Positions 54,441-64,000 of a stretch of DNA of 64,000 nt are shown here, in pieces. The notes beneath the pieces were generated by a model. The model was not told the DNA's origin. It was given only the letters and a program-made list of their open reading frames with translations, and did not search any database. This stretch comes from Beroe forskalii (taxonomy: Eukaryota; Ctenophora; Nuda; Beroida; Beroidae). Within the stretch, counting starts at the first letter, position 1; each line of letters opens with the position of its first letter. Position numbers and translations under genes: made by a program. The stretch is from positions 1-64,000 of the forward strand of contig WFMF01000654.1 of the NCBI GenBank assembly GCA_011033025.1. The letters run 5' to 3'.

Positions 54441-55221
54441 ACTCCTCAACAGAATTCTGAACTTCATCGATAAATCTGGGTTTGTGTTGAGAAGCCCAAT
54501 TTCTATTACCCAACATTTGACATGGCCCCTGGGTTTTGGACTTCTCCCTTAGAAAAAGCTGAAAACCAGTGAAACTTTAGAATCCGTGGCAGTGATTGCA
54601 CGTTCAGTAAATTAAAAGGCTTTATAAAAGACCCGTATCATTTTAATCATACGAAATACTCAAATATCTTTCTAGGCCAGGTACATTACTGTAGTACTTA
54701 TGCCTGTTATGCCATAATATTATTATCCAATGTCTACAATAATGATATCAGCGGTTTTACCGTGCAGAGTTTTAAAACTGCGGTCAGGTGATCTTTTTCC
54801 GCGAATGAGCTTATGAGAGAAGTACGCAAAGCGAGGTTCTCCATAACCTTACGATCGCAGGACTATGCAGTCTCGGATGGAAGTGTAAATTGACCATCAT
54901 ATCCATTACCATTTACAACATAATTATAGTCTCACAACTCACATATTGATGAAATAAATATTGATAAAATATACATATTGACTGAAAAACACATGTCAGA
55001 TCTAAATCCTATTACTAATACTTGATAAGTATATCTGACTCCAAATTATCAGACACCTGTCAACTGTCATCTACACGTTTACAAGGTGTTAGAAGAAGTT
55101 ATACTGGTATTACAATCTGTGGCATGAAATATTCAGGATATCATATTTTTGATACACAAGCTCATGAAAGTATGAAATTAAAGATATTCTAGGAAATGGA
55201 ATTAGTGAATTCAATAGAGAA
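54441..55221. other. Intergenic, nothing recognised
   Basis: AT-rich with short ACATATTGA repeats near 54940-54990. Confidence 0.35.
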
Positions 55222-55619
55222 TTAAAGGAGTTGACCGCACTCCTTGGACCATCAGCCGGGTCAGGTCCGCGGCAGTGGGACCCAACACAACCCTCAGTTT
55301 GAGGGCTGTGTCCCTCAATAACAGAGCTGCTTACCAACATCAGCTCCATTCCTGAGGTGTGGCATTGAGATGCCACAGGGCTGGCACGAAGAGTGAAACA
55401 CAGCTCACTGGATCTCTCCCTGGGATTGTGGTAAAAGAACCGGGGTTCTTCTAACACTATCTCATATCAGTGAGTTCGTGTTTCACTCCCCCCACTGTGA
55501 CCCTGCCTCACGGCAGAATCGTTGGGTGTTTGGCGTCCGAATCTTCTGTCTGTTCATATCTGTTCCAGGGTTGTGTTGAGAAACACAGTTTGGGTTGTGT
55601 TAAGAAACACACTTTGATA

Positions 55620-56048
55620 TCATTCGATATCGGAGGCGATCTCTTCAATGATGATGATCACATCACTAGATTTCATCCTCTCTTCAGCTTCAGGGAACTT
55701 AGAACAGGTCTGATTCGGTGCGGTGGTAGTTTCTCTTCTCTCGTGACAGTGAACGTTCACATCCACAACAGTTTCAATGGTCTGGGTAGTCGATGTCTTG
55801 AGAGTTGGTTTCTTGGTCAACACGTAGCTCTTCAGTCTCCGGTCCATGTGCTCTTGGAACTCAATGTAGCACTGGTCGGTAGCATCTTTCATCAGGAAGA
55901 GAGTGTCGTTGGATTCTGCGAGTCGGTTCATCATGGTCGCCGAATCGTTCTTGGATCTCACAATCAGGTAGATGAAGAGTCCAAGTAGTAGGAGTACAAG
56001 CGTGGTCGAGGCCAGGCATAACGTCAAAACGAGGTTAAGCTGGTCCAT
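55620..56048 (-). CDS. Single-pass membrane protein, copy 2 (142 aa)
   Basis: Starts MDQLNLVLTL at 56048. Compared with copy 1 the changes are few: A to V in the TM helix, S to N after it, A to T twice, ESTRTPP to ETTTAP, and K to E. The helix, charged middle and acidic tail are kept. It is outside the USP gene, within the invertible segment. TATA box and RFX-type site are conserved. Unknown family. Confidence 0.7.
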   Translation of the reverse strand: MDQLNLVLTLCLASTTLVLLLLGLFIYLIVRSKNDSATMMNRLAESNDTLFLMKDATDQCYIEFQEHMDRRLKSYVLTKKPTLKTSTTQTIETVVDVNVHCHERRETTTAPNQTCSKFPEAEERMKSSDVIIIIEEIASDIE

Positions 56049-56164
56049 AGTCGGCAACACGATTGCAAAGGGTTGTAGTTGATAATCAACGTAGAAAGTG
56101 TGCGTATAGCAACGTAATCAGAATGTTGTGATAGTATTCTGCAAGGTAAAATACAGTGTAAACG

Positions 56165-56173
56165 CTTTTATAC
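56165..56173 (-). promoter_or_regulatory. TATA box of membrane gene copy 2
   Basis: GTATAAAAG, same spacing to the ATG as in copy 1. Confidence 0.65.
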
Positions 56174-56213
56174 GCGCGCAGATTTCTGCACGTGCAGCAA
56201 CTTTTGTGCCCAT

Positions 56214-56226
56214 GTTGCCTAGCAAC
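56214..56226. promoter_or_regulatory. RFX-type X-box, copy 2
   Basis: GTTGCCTAGCAAC, identical to 34286-34298. The bases around it have diverged more than the site itself. Confidence 0.55.
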
Positions 56227-56240
56227 GGTTCCGTTAGAAG

Positions 56241-57227
56241 AAATTAGGAAAGGTGTGCTGTGATATGTTGATTCAGGAAATATCTACTTGACTAGAAATG
56301 TTCTGAGATTGATCCCATATTCACTGATTTCTACAAAAGTGAAGACATCTATTATCGTTCACATTTTGTCCGTCATCATATTCATCAATTAATGCATGTG
56401 TTTCATTTTCTAAATATGTATGAGAGATTCTATTTTGAACATGATTAACTTAATCACTCCATTCGAAAAAGTTTCGGTCTGTTAGAAAAATTGCGGCACA
56501 CTCGTCAAGCATGGTAAACTAAGGTCTTCTGAGACTATTATACGACACGCGCAGTAGATTTGATAGACCTATGTTCGCGCTCTAAGGTGCGCGGCTTGTT
56601 ACTAAGCAACCCTTAGCAGAAAGCATGGTATGCAAAAACGCCTGGAATGCTTAGTTCTCATTAAGAACCCTCTTATGTAGACATGCCTTGGTCCATGTTT
56701 GACCCTCGCCCTACGGGCTCGGGCCAAAACCGGATACATCCCTCGGGCAGTATCCCAAAATGGACCCGATAGGCGCGTGTCTATGTATTTTGTAGAATGT
56801 AGATACCTGAACTACTTCTCACCTGCCATTTCAGAAAAAGATTTTAAGGGCTTCAATCCCATCAGTAGACATCTAATGAGGATGCACTAAATTACAACTT
56901 TGATTCTTTCGTGGTGATCTTCACGCCAAAAGAATGAATAAAATTGACTAAAAGGAAGTTGAAAATTGCCATTAAAACATTATAATCAGGACACAAAAAA
57001 GTTAATTAAAATAATCATCCCTTTAAAACTGCATAAGATAGTGTCATACTCATAGTCGTTCACAGTTTTCTTTAAAATAAGCATTCTGATTGATACTTTA
57101 TCCAATTAAAGTCGTACGATATCAATCCTATCTTCTTATCTTGCAATAAATTCTCCTAGGCTCATTGATAACTGGTGATGTGATGCTGGGTTTATTGGAT
57201 CATCGGTGATAGCTTACCAGTATATTC
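56241..57227. other. Intergenic, nothing recognised
   Basis: No gene supported; the ORF at 56699-56890 lacks any recognisable domain. Confidence 0.35.
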
Positions 57228-58181
57228 TCACAATAATGAAAGGTAGAACAAAACTGTTGCAACGATACCGACATAAGCTGTAGACGACACAAACATTCCA
57301 CCAGAAGTTGCGACAATCGCTAACTTCGGGTCATTACACTTTTCATCATAACACTTGTTAATCACGCAATCGTCATTGCCAGCACCAACTTTGGTGCAAA
57401 TCTCATGGTTGAAACTCGTCGAAGCCTCGCAGGTGAGGAGGGTCTTGCGAACCTTATCCAGTGTCGTGTATGATGCTGTTACACAAATATCGTCCTTTCC
57501 TCGACACTCCGCTAGTGAACACTCCTCAACGGGGATATCGTAAACACCGTCCTCGTTCTGTGTCAATGTCCTGGTTACGTCCCCGGACGATTCCTTGAGA
57601 CAGGAATCGTAACAGACATGTCCCGTCCCTTCCTCAGGCTCGTAGGGGTTGATACACTTAGCTGAGATCACTTTGTAGGTGGACTGGGTACACTTAACTA
57701 TCATGTAGGAAGAGGAAGTTCCCTTCACTAGATGCTCTCCGTTAATGCACTGAAAGATGAGCGTGGTGCCGGATATCACCCGGTCTCCCTCCGCCAGAGC
57801 TCGTGTTTCCGTCTGGTAGAAGGCCTTGGTAGTCGGGGGTATGACGCAGATGTCAGTACACAGGATCCTACTGTCCGACCCCCTTGTCAGGGTTCTCTTG
57901 TGCATCGGACACGGTTTACACCGTACATTGACCCTGTTTTCGGAGTAGTAGTTGTATCCGCAGGGGCTGCATTGGCTTTGCTTACGATCTGCGAACATGC
58001 CCGGACCACAGGCCCTGCAGGACTTGTGAGTGGGGTCATACATAGCCCCCTCGGGGCATGCCACTCCGTCTCCGGTGCTTTGGAGGGGGTCTGAGTCAGT
58101 GGTTCTGTTGGAGGGTTTCGGATCATGGCGTGCCCGTGATAGACCGACCAACATCACCACGTAGGAGAATAGTGTTTTCAT
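57228..58181 (-). CDS. Secreted GPI-anchor-type protein with cysteine-rich, CCP-like and Ly6-like parts
   Basis: 317 aa, one exon, with a true ATG start. It has a signal peptide (MKTLFSYVVMLVGLSRA). Residues about 40-105 have the GCC2/GCC3 or ephrin-receptor-like Cys pattern (CPEGAMYDPTHKSC, ACGPGMF, CSPCGYNYYS, VRCKPCP). Residues 110-175 resemble a sushi/CCP module (GTTLIFQCINGEHLVKG). Residues 185-285 have ten or so Cys and end CYDEKCND, like the C-terminal signature of Ly6/uPAR three-finger domains. The final 25 residues are hydrophobic after a small-residue patch (ATSGGMF), as in a GPI signal. It probably acts as a cell-surface receptor or adhesion protein; no ligand can be inferred. Confidence 0.65.
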   Translation of the reverse strand: MKTLFSYVVMLVGLSRARHDPKPSNRTTDSDPLQSTGDGVACPEGAMYDPTHKSCRACGPGMFADRKQSQCSPCGYNYYSENRVNVRCKPCPMHKRTLTRGSDSRILCTDICVIPPTTKAFYQTETRALAEGDRVISGTTLIFQCINGEHLVKGTSSSYMIVKCTQSTYKVISAKCINPYEPEEGTGHVCYDSCLKESSGDVTRTLTQNEDGVYDIPVEECSLAECRGKDDICVTASYTTLDKVRKTLLTCEASTSFNHEICTKVGAGNDDCVINKCYDEKCNDPKLAIVATSGGMFVSSTAYVGIVATVLFYLSLL

Positions 58182-58189
58182 TACAGTTC

Positions 58190-58780
58190 CACTCTCTGCT
58201 TTAACCTGTTGATAGATTCATCTGTCATATAAGGATTAAGGATTACGTAACTGTCATGGGTTTAACGATTAAGTAACTCATAAATATACAAAAATACCTA
58301 TTTGGGTTCAAACATGAACTTCGTATTGCAAAGGGATATGTTATGGAGTTATGACAAATTCGATAAATTCTACTTTGAAACATGAATGCGTGAAGTGTTG
58401 ACACTTGATAGCTTGAAAAGACGCAACGGCAACTAAAATTTTGATCATACTATCCAGGAACCGAAATAGATATCTTCTAGCTTCCACACACTAGGAAGGA
58501 CAATCTTAAACAAACAAAGAGCTCGTGTAACAGTATAATAGGTAACTCAATGTATCATTGATCATATTCCGTGGCAGTTAGTATGATGTATTTACTTCAG
58601 CTGGAGGTCCCTGCGACTCCCGAAAACGTTTTGTTCCCTTTGATATTATGATATTACACAGGTTCGACACACCCCACCTGCAACTTTCTCCATGATAATA
58701 GGTGCCCCTCGCTTTAGAGTATTTGCCCCTCCTTCACTACTGAAAGCAGAAAGAGAAACATTTCGACCCTGCTATCTCCC
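58190..58780. other. Intergenic, nothing recognised
   Basis: No gene supported between the GPI-anchored protein gene and the tandem array upstream of the HEAT exon. Confidence 0.35.
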
Positions 58781-59061
58781 CTTTTCCATTCCCTGAGTTC
58801 TCCGCCCCTGCTAACAGTTCAGGGTTCAGGTGAGGAAAGTGTTGAGATATCTGTCCCCCTTTTCCCTTCCCTGATGTCTTAGCCCTGCTAACAGTTCAGG
58901 GTTCAGGTGTGGAAAGCGTTGAGATATCTGTCCCCCTTTTCCCTTCCCTGATGTCTTAGCCCTGCTAACAGTTCAGGGTTCAGGTGTGGAAAGTGTTGAG
59001 ATATCTGTCCCCCTTTTCCCTTCCATGAGTTCTCAGCCCCTGCTAACAGTTCAGGGTTCAG
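58780..59061. repeat. 77-bp tandem repeat copying a HEAT splice acceptor and exon start
   Basis: AACAGTTCAGGGTTCAGG recurs at about 58814, 58891, 58968 and 59046. The last is the acceptor of the exon at 59062. Earlier units also contain a mutated exon start (GAGGAAAGTGTTGAG against GAGGAAGGTGCTGCTG), so the unit spans the intron-exon border. Confidence 0.85.
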
Positions 59062-59765
59062 GCGAGGAAGGTGCTGCTGAAGGCGCTGGAGAACACTGAC
59101 GCCATGTTGGCGGACACGTGGGCGGCAGTGCAGTGTCTGGCGATGGAGAACGTCACGGAACGGATCGTGGTTAATAAGCTCATCATGATGTCCCAGTCAC
59201 TGGACACCCTGGTCAGGGTCACGGCTACCAAGCTCCTTGTCCGACTCAGTCACCATTCTGTGAGTTTAAATTTGCACAATTTTCGTGTTACTTTCGTTTT
59301 AAATATTGTACAAAACGGTATTCAATAATATTATATTGTTCATATTATCCCATGGCACATTCTCCCGCAGTCATTATAATACTATCGTTAAAGATTCAAA
59401 GCATGGCACTATAACATTCTCTATGTCTACTTTCCAACACCCATCATTATTCCAATTGCTGTCAATTTATGGATTTTGGACAGGAATAGAACTGCCACCC
59501 AGTTGTTGAATCAAAGAGATTTTGAAATTTAAAATGCACAAAAAACAATACGTATTCATCACAATTTCAATTAAAAAATATGTTTCAATAAATTATCAAA
59601 CCATGCATTTAATCTGATTCAATATAGATTTTTCCACTTGAAAGTTAACAGAATAAAATCATAAACTTCAGGATGTGATTTTATTCATGGTTGCGGACAA
59701 GCTCAACAATAAACTGTGGGTTAACCGATACATGGCGTGTAAAGTTATCCAGAAGATACACACTC
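59062..59765 (+). CDS. HEAT-repeat protein, 5' exons (in inverted orientation)
   Basis: Exons 59062-59259 (ARKVLLKALENTDAMLADTW... to LSHHS) and 59672-59765 (DVILFMVADKLNNKLWVNRY... to KIHT), joined in phase 0. They are the same style of HEAT repeat as the minus-strand exons at 53350-47933. The second ends CACACTC|GTGAGT in phase 1. No further HEAT exon follows on this strand before the VWA gene, while the first minus-strand exon begins CTCTGAAC, in exactly the missing phase. Upstream exons are not found in the window. Confidence 0.7.
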
Positions 59766-60036
59766 GTGAGTTAAACCTCGAAATCACATTCTGCAACTTA
59801 ATATTATTTGTTCATATCGCCGCCTCAATTCCGAAAAATTTAATCAGTCAGTTTTTGAGATATCTATAATTTCTGATAAGGAAAGATGACAACGGTCCGA
59901 GCTATTTTACGCTTGACAGTAGAGTACTGAAATCTTGAAAACGAACTATTTTTTCTTCTATATTGTTGGAAAGGTATTGATTCTTGCGCTGCAAATATGA
60001 TTCTTTCCACACGGCCCCCTGGGCTGCTTCTAGAGT

Positions 60037-63000
60037 CTAATGATAGACGGATGTAATCATGATTTCATAAGTCTTATCCACGTACTCAGAGTTTTCTGAG
60101 TGAGCAAAGCACTTGACCGTAACCACTTCCCCTACCTCAGCAATGGGCGGGGCTTTAACCTCGATGTAGATGTAGTAGAAACGGTTCACCTCCGTTTCAA
60201 GCCGACTCATTCCCTCGATGTACTTCGGCCGAACAATCGTGGTTTTGAAGCCTTCCCTCTGACGGTCGTTGAAGCAGTGGATCGTGTACCGCTTGGGAGT
60301 GTCCTTGTTCTTGAGAGCCATGATGATCCTCGTCTGACCGCCAGCTTTGATCGTGTTCTGACTCGGTGAAATACGGAAGGTTTTCAGACAGGTCTTGGTT
60401 GGTCGGATTTCGGTGTTGAGCAGCCTGAGGAACAAGTTTCCTTCTACTGTGGTACCTTGTATGGCAATAGTGAAGGGTTCCTCTGGTATCTTCATCTTGG
60501 AGGTCCAGTAGCCCTTGTGAGTCGTGCTCCTCACCAGCTTCATGAGCTTGGGCGAGTCGTTGATGCTGTTCATGATGTACGCCGTCACATCATTGCCCTC
60601 AATGGCATCCCCCTGCGTTATGCTGACCCACAGAACGCTCTGCTCGCCAACACACGGCCGTTTCGATCTCTCGTTGTACCGGGAGGGCGGTTGCTGCTCG
60701 AACATGGCGTCGAAGCCGATGGTGAACTCCCCGAAGGTGTTAGCAGAGAAGGTCCAGGAGTTGGAGATGGTGGAGGGGATGCTGATCCGCCACTCGCCCA
60801 CACACGGGCAGTGCATGGCGTAGTGGACGATGTTCCCGAACTTCTCCCCCTCCGCCTCCTTGCACTCGACCCCCTCCGTGGTCCGGGCTGGTGGCGTTAA
60901 CTTCACTGCTTCCAGGATGCGCCTGTCTGCCGGGGATTCGAATGTCACTTGGATCGTTAGCTTTCCCAGGGTCTCATCGACGTAGAAGGACAGCTGGACA
61001 TATCCGACGTTTCGTCGGTGACGGTGGAGTTCCGCATCGTTGGGGACGCTCCGTTTCTTCCTCCCGTAGTCCCAGTCGACGTACTCGAACTCGTTAAAGT
61101 AGGGCAGCTCTCCGGCGCTGGAGTGGACGGAGTCCTGTACTATTCCCGTCAGGAGGTGTATCTCGTTGTGCTGGAGACGGTAGATGTTCCCACCGGTCCA
61201 CTCCGCGAGTTCCGTGAAGTTACCATCAACTTCATCGTCACACGAACCAGTCAGCACGAAGTTGAGTCGCCAATCGAAGCCGGAAGCGAGCATGCCCAGG
61301 TCCATGACCCAGTCAGGGTTGCAGTCCTTGCTGGATGCGTCGGTAAACACATAAATGGGCGATTCACCATGTAAGTCCGAGTAGGCCAGCAACTCCTCGA
61401 TGGCCTGACACGTGTTTTCCGGACAGTCTCCCCCCATGGATGCGATGATGTTGTTTTCCAAGTGGTTAACAACATGGGTTTGTTCCACGTACGCTGTCGG
61501 TTCCTGGTAGTCAGGGTCCCCGAAACTCATAATCACGAAGTTCTGGACTGAGTTACCGATGTTCTGGGAACTCGTCACAAACTGCTCTGTGATCTGTGAC
61601 ACCTGAGGAAAGAGTCATGTCAGTGATGCCAAGAAAGAGTCATGTCATTGATGCCAAGAAAGAGTCATGTCAGTGATGCTAGGGAAGAGTCATGCCAGTG
61701 ATAACAGAAAAGAGTCATGTCAGTGATGCTAGGGAAGAGTCATGTCAGTGATGCCAAGAAAGAGTCATGTCAGTGATGCTAGGGAAGAGTCATGTCAGTG
61801 ATGCTAGGGAAGAGTCATGTCAGTGATGCTAGGGAAGAGTCATGTCAGTGATGCTAGGGAAGAGTCATGTCAGTGATGCTAGGGAAGAGTCGTGTCAGTG
61901 ATCCTAGGGAAGAGTCATGTCAGTGCTCAAGAGAGTGCTGTAAATGTATCATTTTGCCATGTCTTGCTGAGATGCGCTCACTATTGAATGTTAAAGGTGA
62001 AGATTCAAGATAAATCACAATTTTTTCCCTCCCCATTGGCATTTTTGTGTATACAAAAAGGCAAATGAGAGGGTTGGCAGAGATCGTGGTTTGGGAAGGT
62101 GAGAAATAGGATATGTGTATATCAGGTCCAGGTTTGCAATACAACTACTGTAATTTCTGAAAGTGCCTGGATTGCTCCTTTATAATATCAGTCGCGAAAA
62201 TGTCCTCCGTCCGTCCCTCCGTCCCCTTTTCACACAAATCTTCAAAATCACGAATTTCCTAATTCATGAAGCTTTCGGTTGTCAAAAATTTTAATCTCAT
62301 ACGTTGATCAGGCCCATCCGTGCCACATTCCCAGCCACTAAAGTTTTCATATCGACCAAATCTAATGTCCTGGAAATTGATTTTTATTTCGACTATTTCA
62401 AACACAAAAAACACGATTTTTTTCGCCAAAAAAGATATTGACTGAGTAAATGTGAAGAAGGCTTGCCAAATTTGACTATTCTTTGAGTAATGATGTGGAA
62501 AATTGAATCAATATCACAATAAAAAACTGAAATTTTGCACGTGTTGTTACACATAATTAACATGTCATTTCACGACTTCGTATGTAATCGGTTAGCGCGT
62601 CAGACTTTGTAGTGCTGCCACATAGAGGTCACGGGTTCAAGCCCCACTATAGTCAAATTTCAAATTTTTATTTTCTTAGTATCTTCAGTTTTCTGATAGC
62701 AAAAAATGATCCTGTACAGCCCAATCAGTTCATCAGAAAGGTTTTAAATCAGGTCACAGAAAATTTTCAGTAAAAAGTTTAATTCAACCAGTTAGATTTC
62801 GAAATACACGATGGCACGATACTCAAATAAGCATGTTGCCCAGGTCGTTAAGACTAGAATTTAAAATGTTGAGTGAACATCAAGCATCGCGGGGAGGGAA
62901 ATTAAGCGCCTGCATACAGTCCACGGGAACAACAATAATTGTGTCGGTGCAGGCGCAATTCTTGTTATTTATCTTTACAAGGTACCAAACTACCTGGGTC

Positions 63001-63642
63001 CTAAATATTCGAATACTGTAACTTAGTACATACCTCGTCAATGTCGTCCCTCATAGACCCAGTGTTGTCAATAAGGAATGCCAAGGACACGCTGATGTCC
63101 ATGAATTCCAGACCCTCCAGTATATCGTCCACAGTCATGGACTCCTTCAGATTGTCGATGAGATCGTCCCACGCGCTCGCCCCTGAGCCCCTGCCTCGCG
63201 CCTCCTCGTTGCGGCGCCTGAAGTACGCCAGCGCCTCTGCACAGATCTCCAAGTTCAGCTGGAGGTTCTTCCTGTTGTGGAGCAGAGCTTCCCTGCACCT
63301 CAGCGCCGCATTTTCAGGATCCACGTCGTTGCGCAGAGTGTTCTGCTGGACTTTGTTGGCAAGGAACCGGAGCTGAGCCAGTCTGCGGGACGCAGTGTTT
63401 GGCAACATGCCATCCTTGCCGATGAGCGCAGAGATACGGCACGGGTCTGCTGCCCGGCCGATCTGCTCCACCTGGCTTCTCATCTTATCCTGATACTTGT
63501 CCTCTATTAGCTTGTTGAAGTTGTCAAATTCATCAATAGCCTGGATTGCGTGGTGAACGCTAAGAGCGGCTAGTAAAATCGGTAGCAACAACATCGTACA
63601 ACGGTTCTGATTACGAAGTAACCAAATTCCGGACACTAGCAT
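60037..63642 (-). CDS. Secreted VWA-domain protein (hemicentin/VWA7-like)
   Basis: Two exons, 63642-63034 and 61602-60037, joined in phase 0 (GACGAG|GTATGT ... TTTCCTCAG|GTG), giving 724 aa. The signal peptide MLLLPILLAALSVHH may start at the second Met, residue 17. Residues 40-180 are a helical region. The VWA domain starts LAFLIDNTGSMRDDIDE (DxTxS metal-binding motif), crosses the exon junction and includes SPIYVFTDASSKD. Dibasic RKKR at about 384-387 and RHRR a little later look like furin sites. The C-terminal 330 residues are beta-rich, as in the Ig-like parts of VWA7. It is likely an extracellular matrix or adhesion protein. Its exon 1 and upstream region are duplicated in inverse at 53400-54440. 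Confidence 0.8.
61606..61930. repeat. 25-bp minisatellite abutting the VWA splice acceptor
   Basis: About 13 units of AGTCATGTCAGTGATGCTAG+GGAAG. The array begins within a few bases of the acceptor TTTCCTCAG|GTG at 61602; on the minus strand the units supply TTCC-rich pyrimidine tracts. Confidence 0.9.
61931..62572. other. VWA intron, possible dispersed repeat
   Basis: A CCGTCC-rich patch at 62200-62225 and AT-rich sequence. No gene is seen. Confidence 0.3.
62573..62654 (+). ncRNA. tRNA-like sequence (SINE head or tRNA pseudogene)
   Basis: The A-box-like ATCGGTTAGCGCGTC and B-box-like GGTTCAAGCCC are spaced as in a tRNA gene. TATAGTC at the 3' end pairs only partly with GACTTCG at the 5' end. 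The acceptor and anticodon stems are poor, so a functional tRNA is unlikely. Confidence 0.5.
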
Positions 63643-64000
63643 TTATAAAGGTGTTGTGTTACACACTTTTAATTTACTTATATTCTCGAGATCCAGTAAT
63701 CATATTTATTAATATTTCCTGGTTGACTGTAAACCACTCCTCCAGTAGGGTTTTTGCTTACGTCACAATGATAGGGAATAATTCAAAGGCTGATTACAAC
63801 GTTCTATTTTTACTTCCATTAGTCACCAGTCATTGAAATACTGCCAATTCTATATATTCGAATTTCAAGTTTTACACGTCACCACATTTAAGTAATTTAA
63901 GATAAAAGGTGCAAGGTCAGAATTCAACTTATCAGTGTAATGAGAAAGCAAAATTCAGTGATCTTCATGATTATTTTAGAGTGTTCAAGAAAATATGTTG
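63000..64000 (-). repeat. Inverted duplicate (right arm) of 53400-54440
   Basis: Runs to the window edge, so its outer end is not seen. It includes VWA exon 1 and the region upstream. A few differences from the left arm occur (for example ATQATDE against AIQAIDE in the signal peptide region). Confidence 0.9.

Larger units (their letters stand above)
55222..56240. repeat. Segmental duplicate of 33270-34305
   Basis: Second copy of the 1-kb unit carrying the single-pass membrane gene with promoter and 3' flank; same orientation as copy 1. Confidence 0.9.

Noticed and set aside
60100-61374. Plus-strand ORFs across VWA exon 2
   Set aside because: Shadows of the minus-strand coding exon, which has matching splice sites and domain content.
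62573-62654. Functional tRNA gene
   Set aside because: A- and B-box-like strings are present, but acceptor and anticodon stems do not pair well.

Overview
The window is nuclear DNA of an animal. Genes are split by GT-AG introns (for example a twelve-exon ubiquitin protease and a six-exon HEAT-repeat gene), and the products are metazoan types: LAMTOR5, an SLC51A-like transporter, an LDLa-rich GPCR, a VWA-domain secreted protein and a GPI-anchored Ly6-like protein. The AT-rich background, the LDLa-GPCR and the mix of Helitrons, foldback elements and MITEs suggest an invertebrate. I cannot place it more precisely from sequence alone. Several conserved genes carry single-base frameshifts near homopolymers, and 22750-22935 looks like poor consensus, so some indels may be sequencing errors.

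Layout. 1-2.4 kb: tandem repeats and a small three-exon gene (-). 2.4-10.1 kb: a tandem segmental duplication containing TATA-plus-hairpin modules, a palindromic MITE, minisatellites and, in copy 1, a 2.2-kb TTAA-flanked foldback element. Copy 2 runs into the 3' end of an intronless LDLa-GPCR gene (9.8-13.05 kb, -); copy 1 keeps only a decayed piece of that 3' end. 13-26 kb is repeat-dominated: a TGTCCC-rich TIR element, two Helitron-like elements, GC-rich micro-MITEs with 8-bp target duplications, a 173-bp tandem family present in both orientations, and a small three-exon gene (-) at 23.9-24.6 kb. 26.8-27.9 kb is an ORF1-only LINE relic, followed by LAMTOR5 (+).

31-47.9 kb is a USP-family deubiquitinase (+) with a RING-like module inside its catalytic domain. 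Its 11.8-kb fourth intron holds, mainly on the opposite strand, a single-pass membrane gene, four near-identical GST-like genes in tandem and a FLYWCH/Mutator-like relic. The USP gene stops abruptly at about 47.93 kb against the 3' exons of a HEAT-repeat gene (-). An intronless SLC51A-like gene (+) and a 2.3-kb minisatellite lie in a HEAT intron. The 5' HEAT exons are present but on the + strand at 59.06-59.77 kb. The segment between is bounded by inverted copies of VWA exon 1 (53.4-54.4 and 63.0-64.0 kb), and flipping it joins the HEAT exons in the correct reading phase. Inside the segment are the second copy of the membrane gene, the GPI-anchored protein gene and the main body of the VWA gene (-).

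A pattern running through the window is that short tandem arrays start at exon edges: a USP splice donor, two HEAT acceptors, the VWA intron acceptor and the stop codon of every GST copy.
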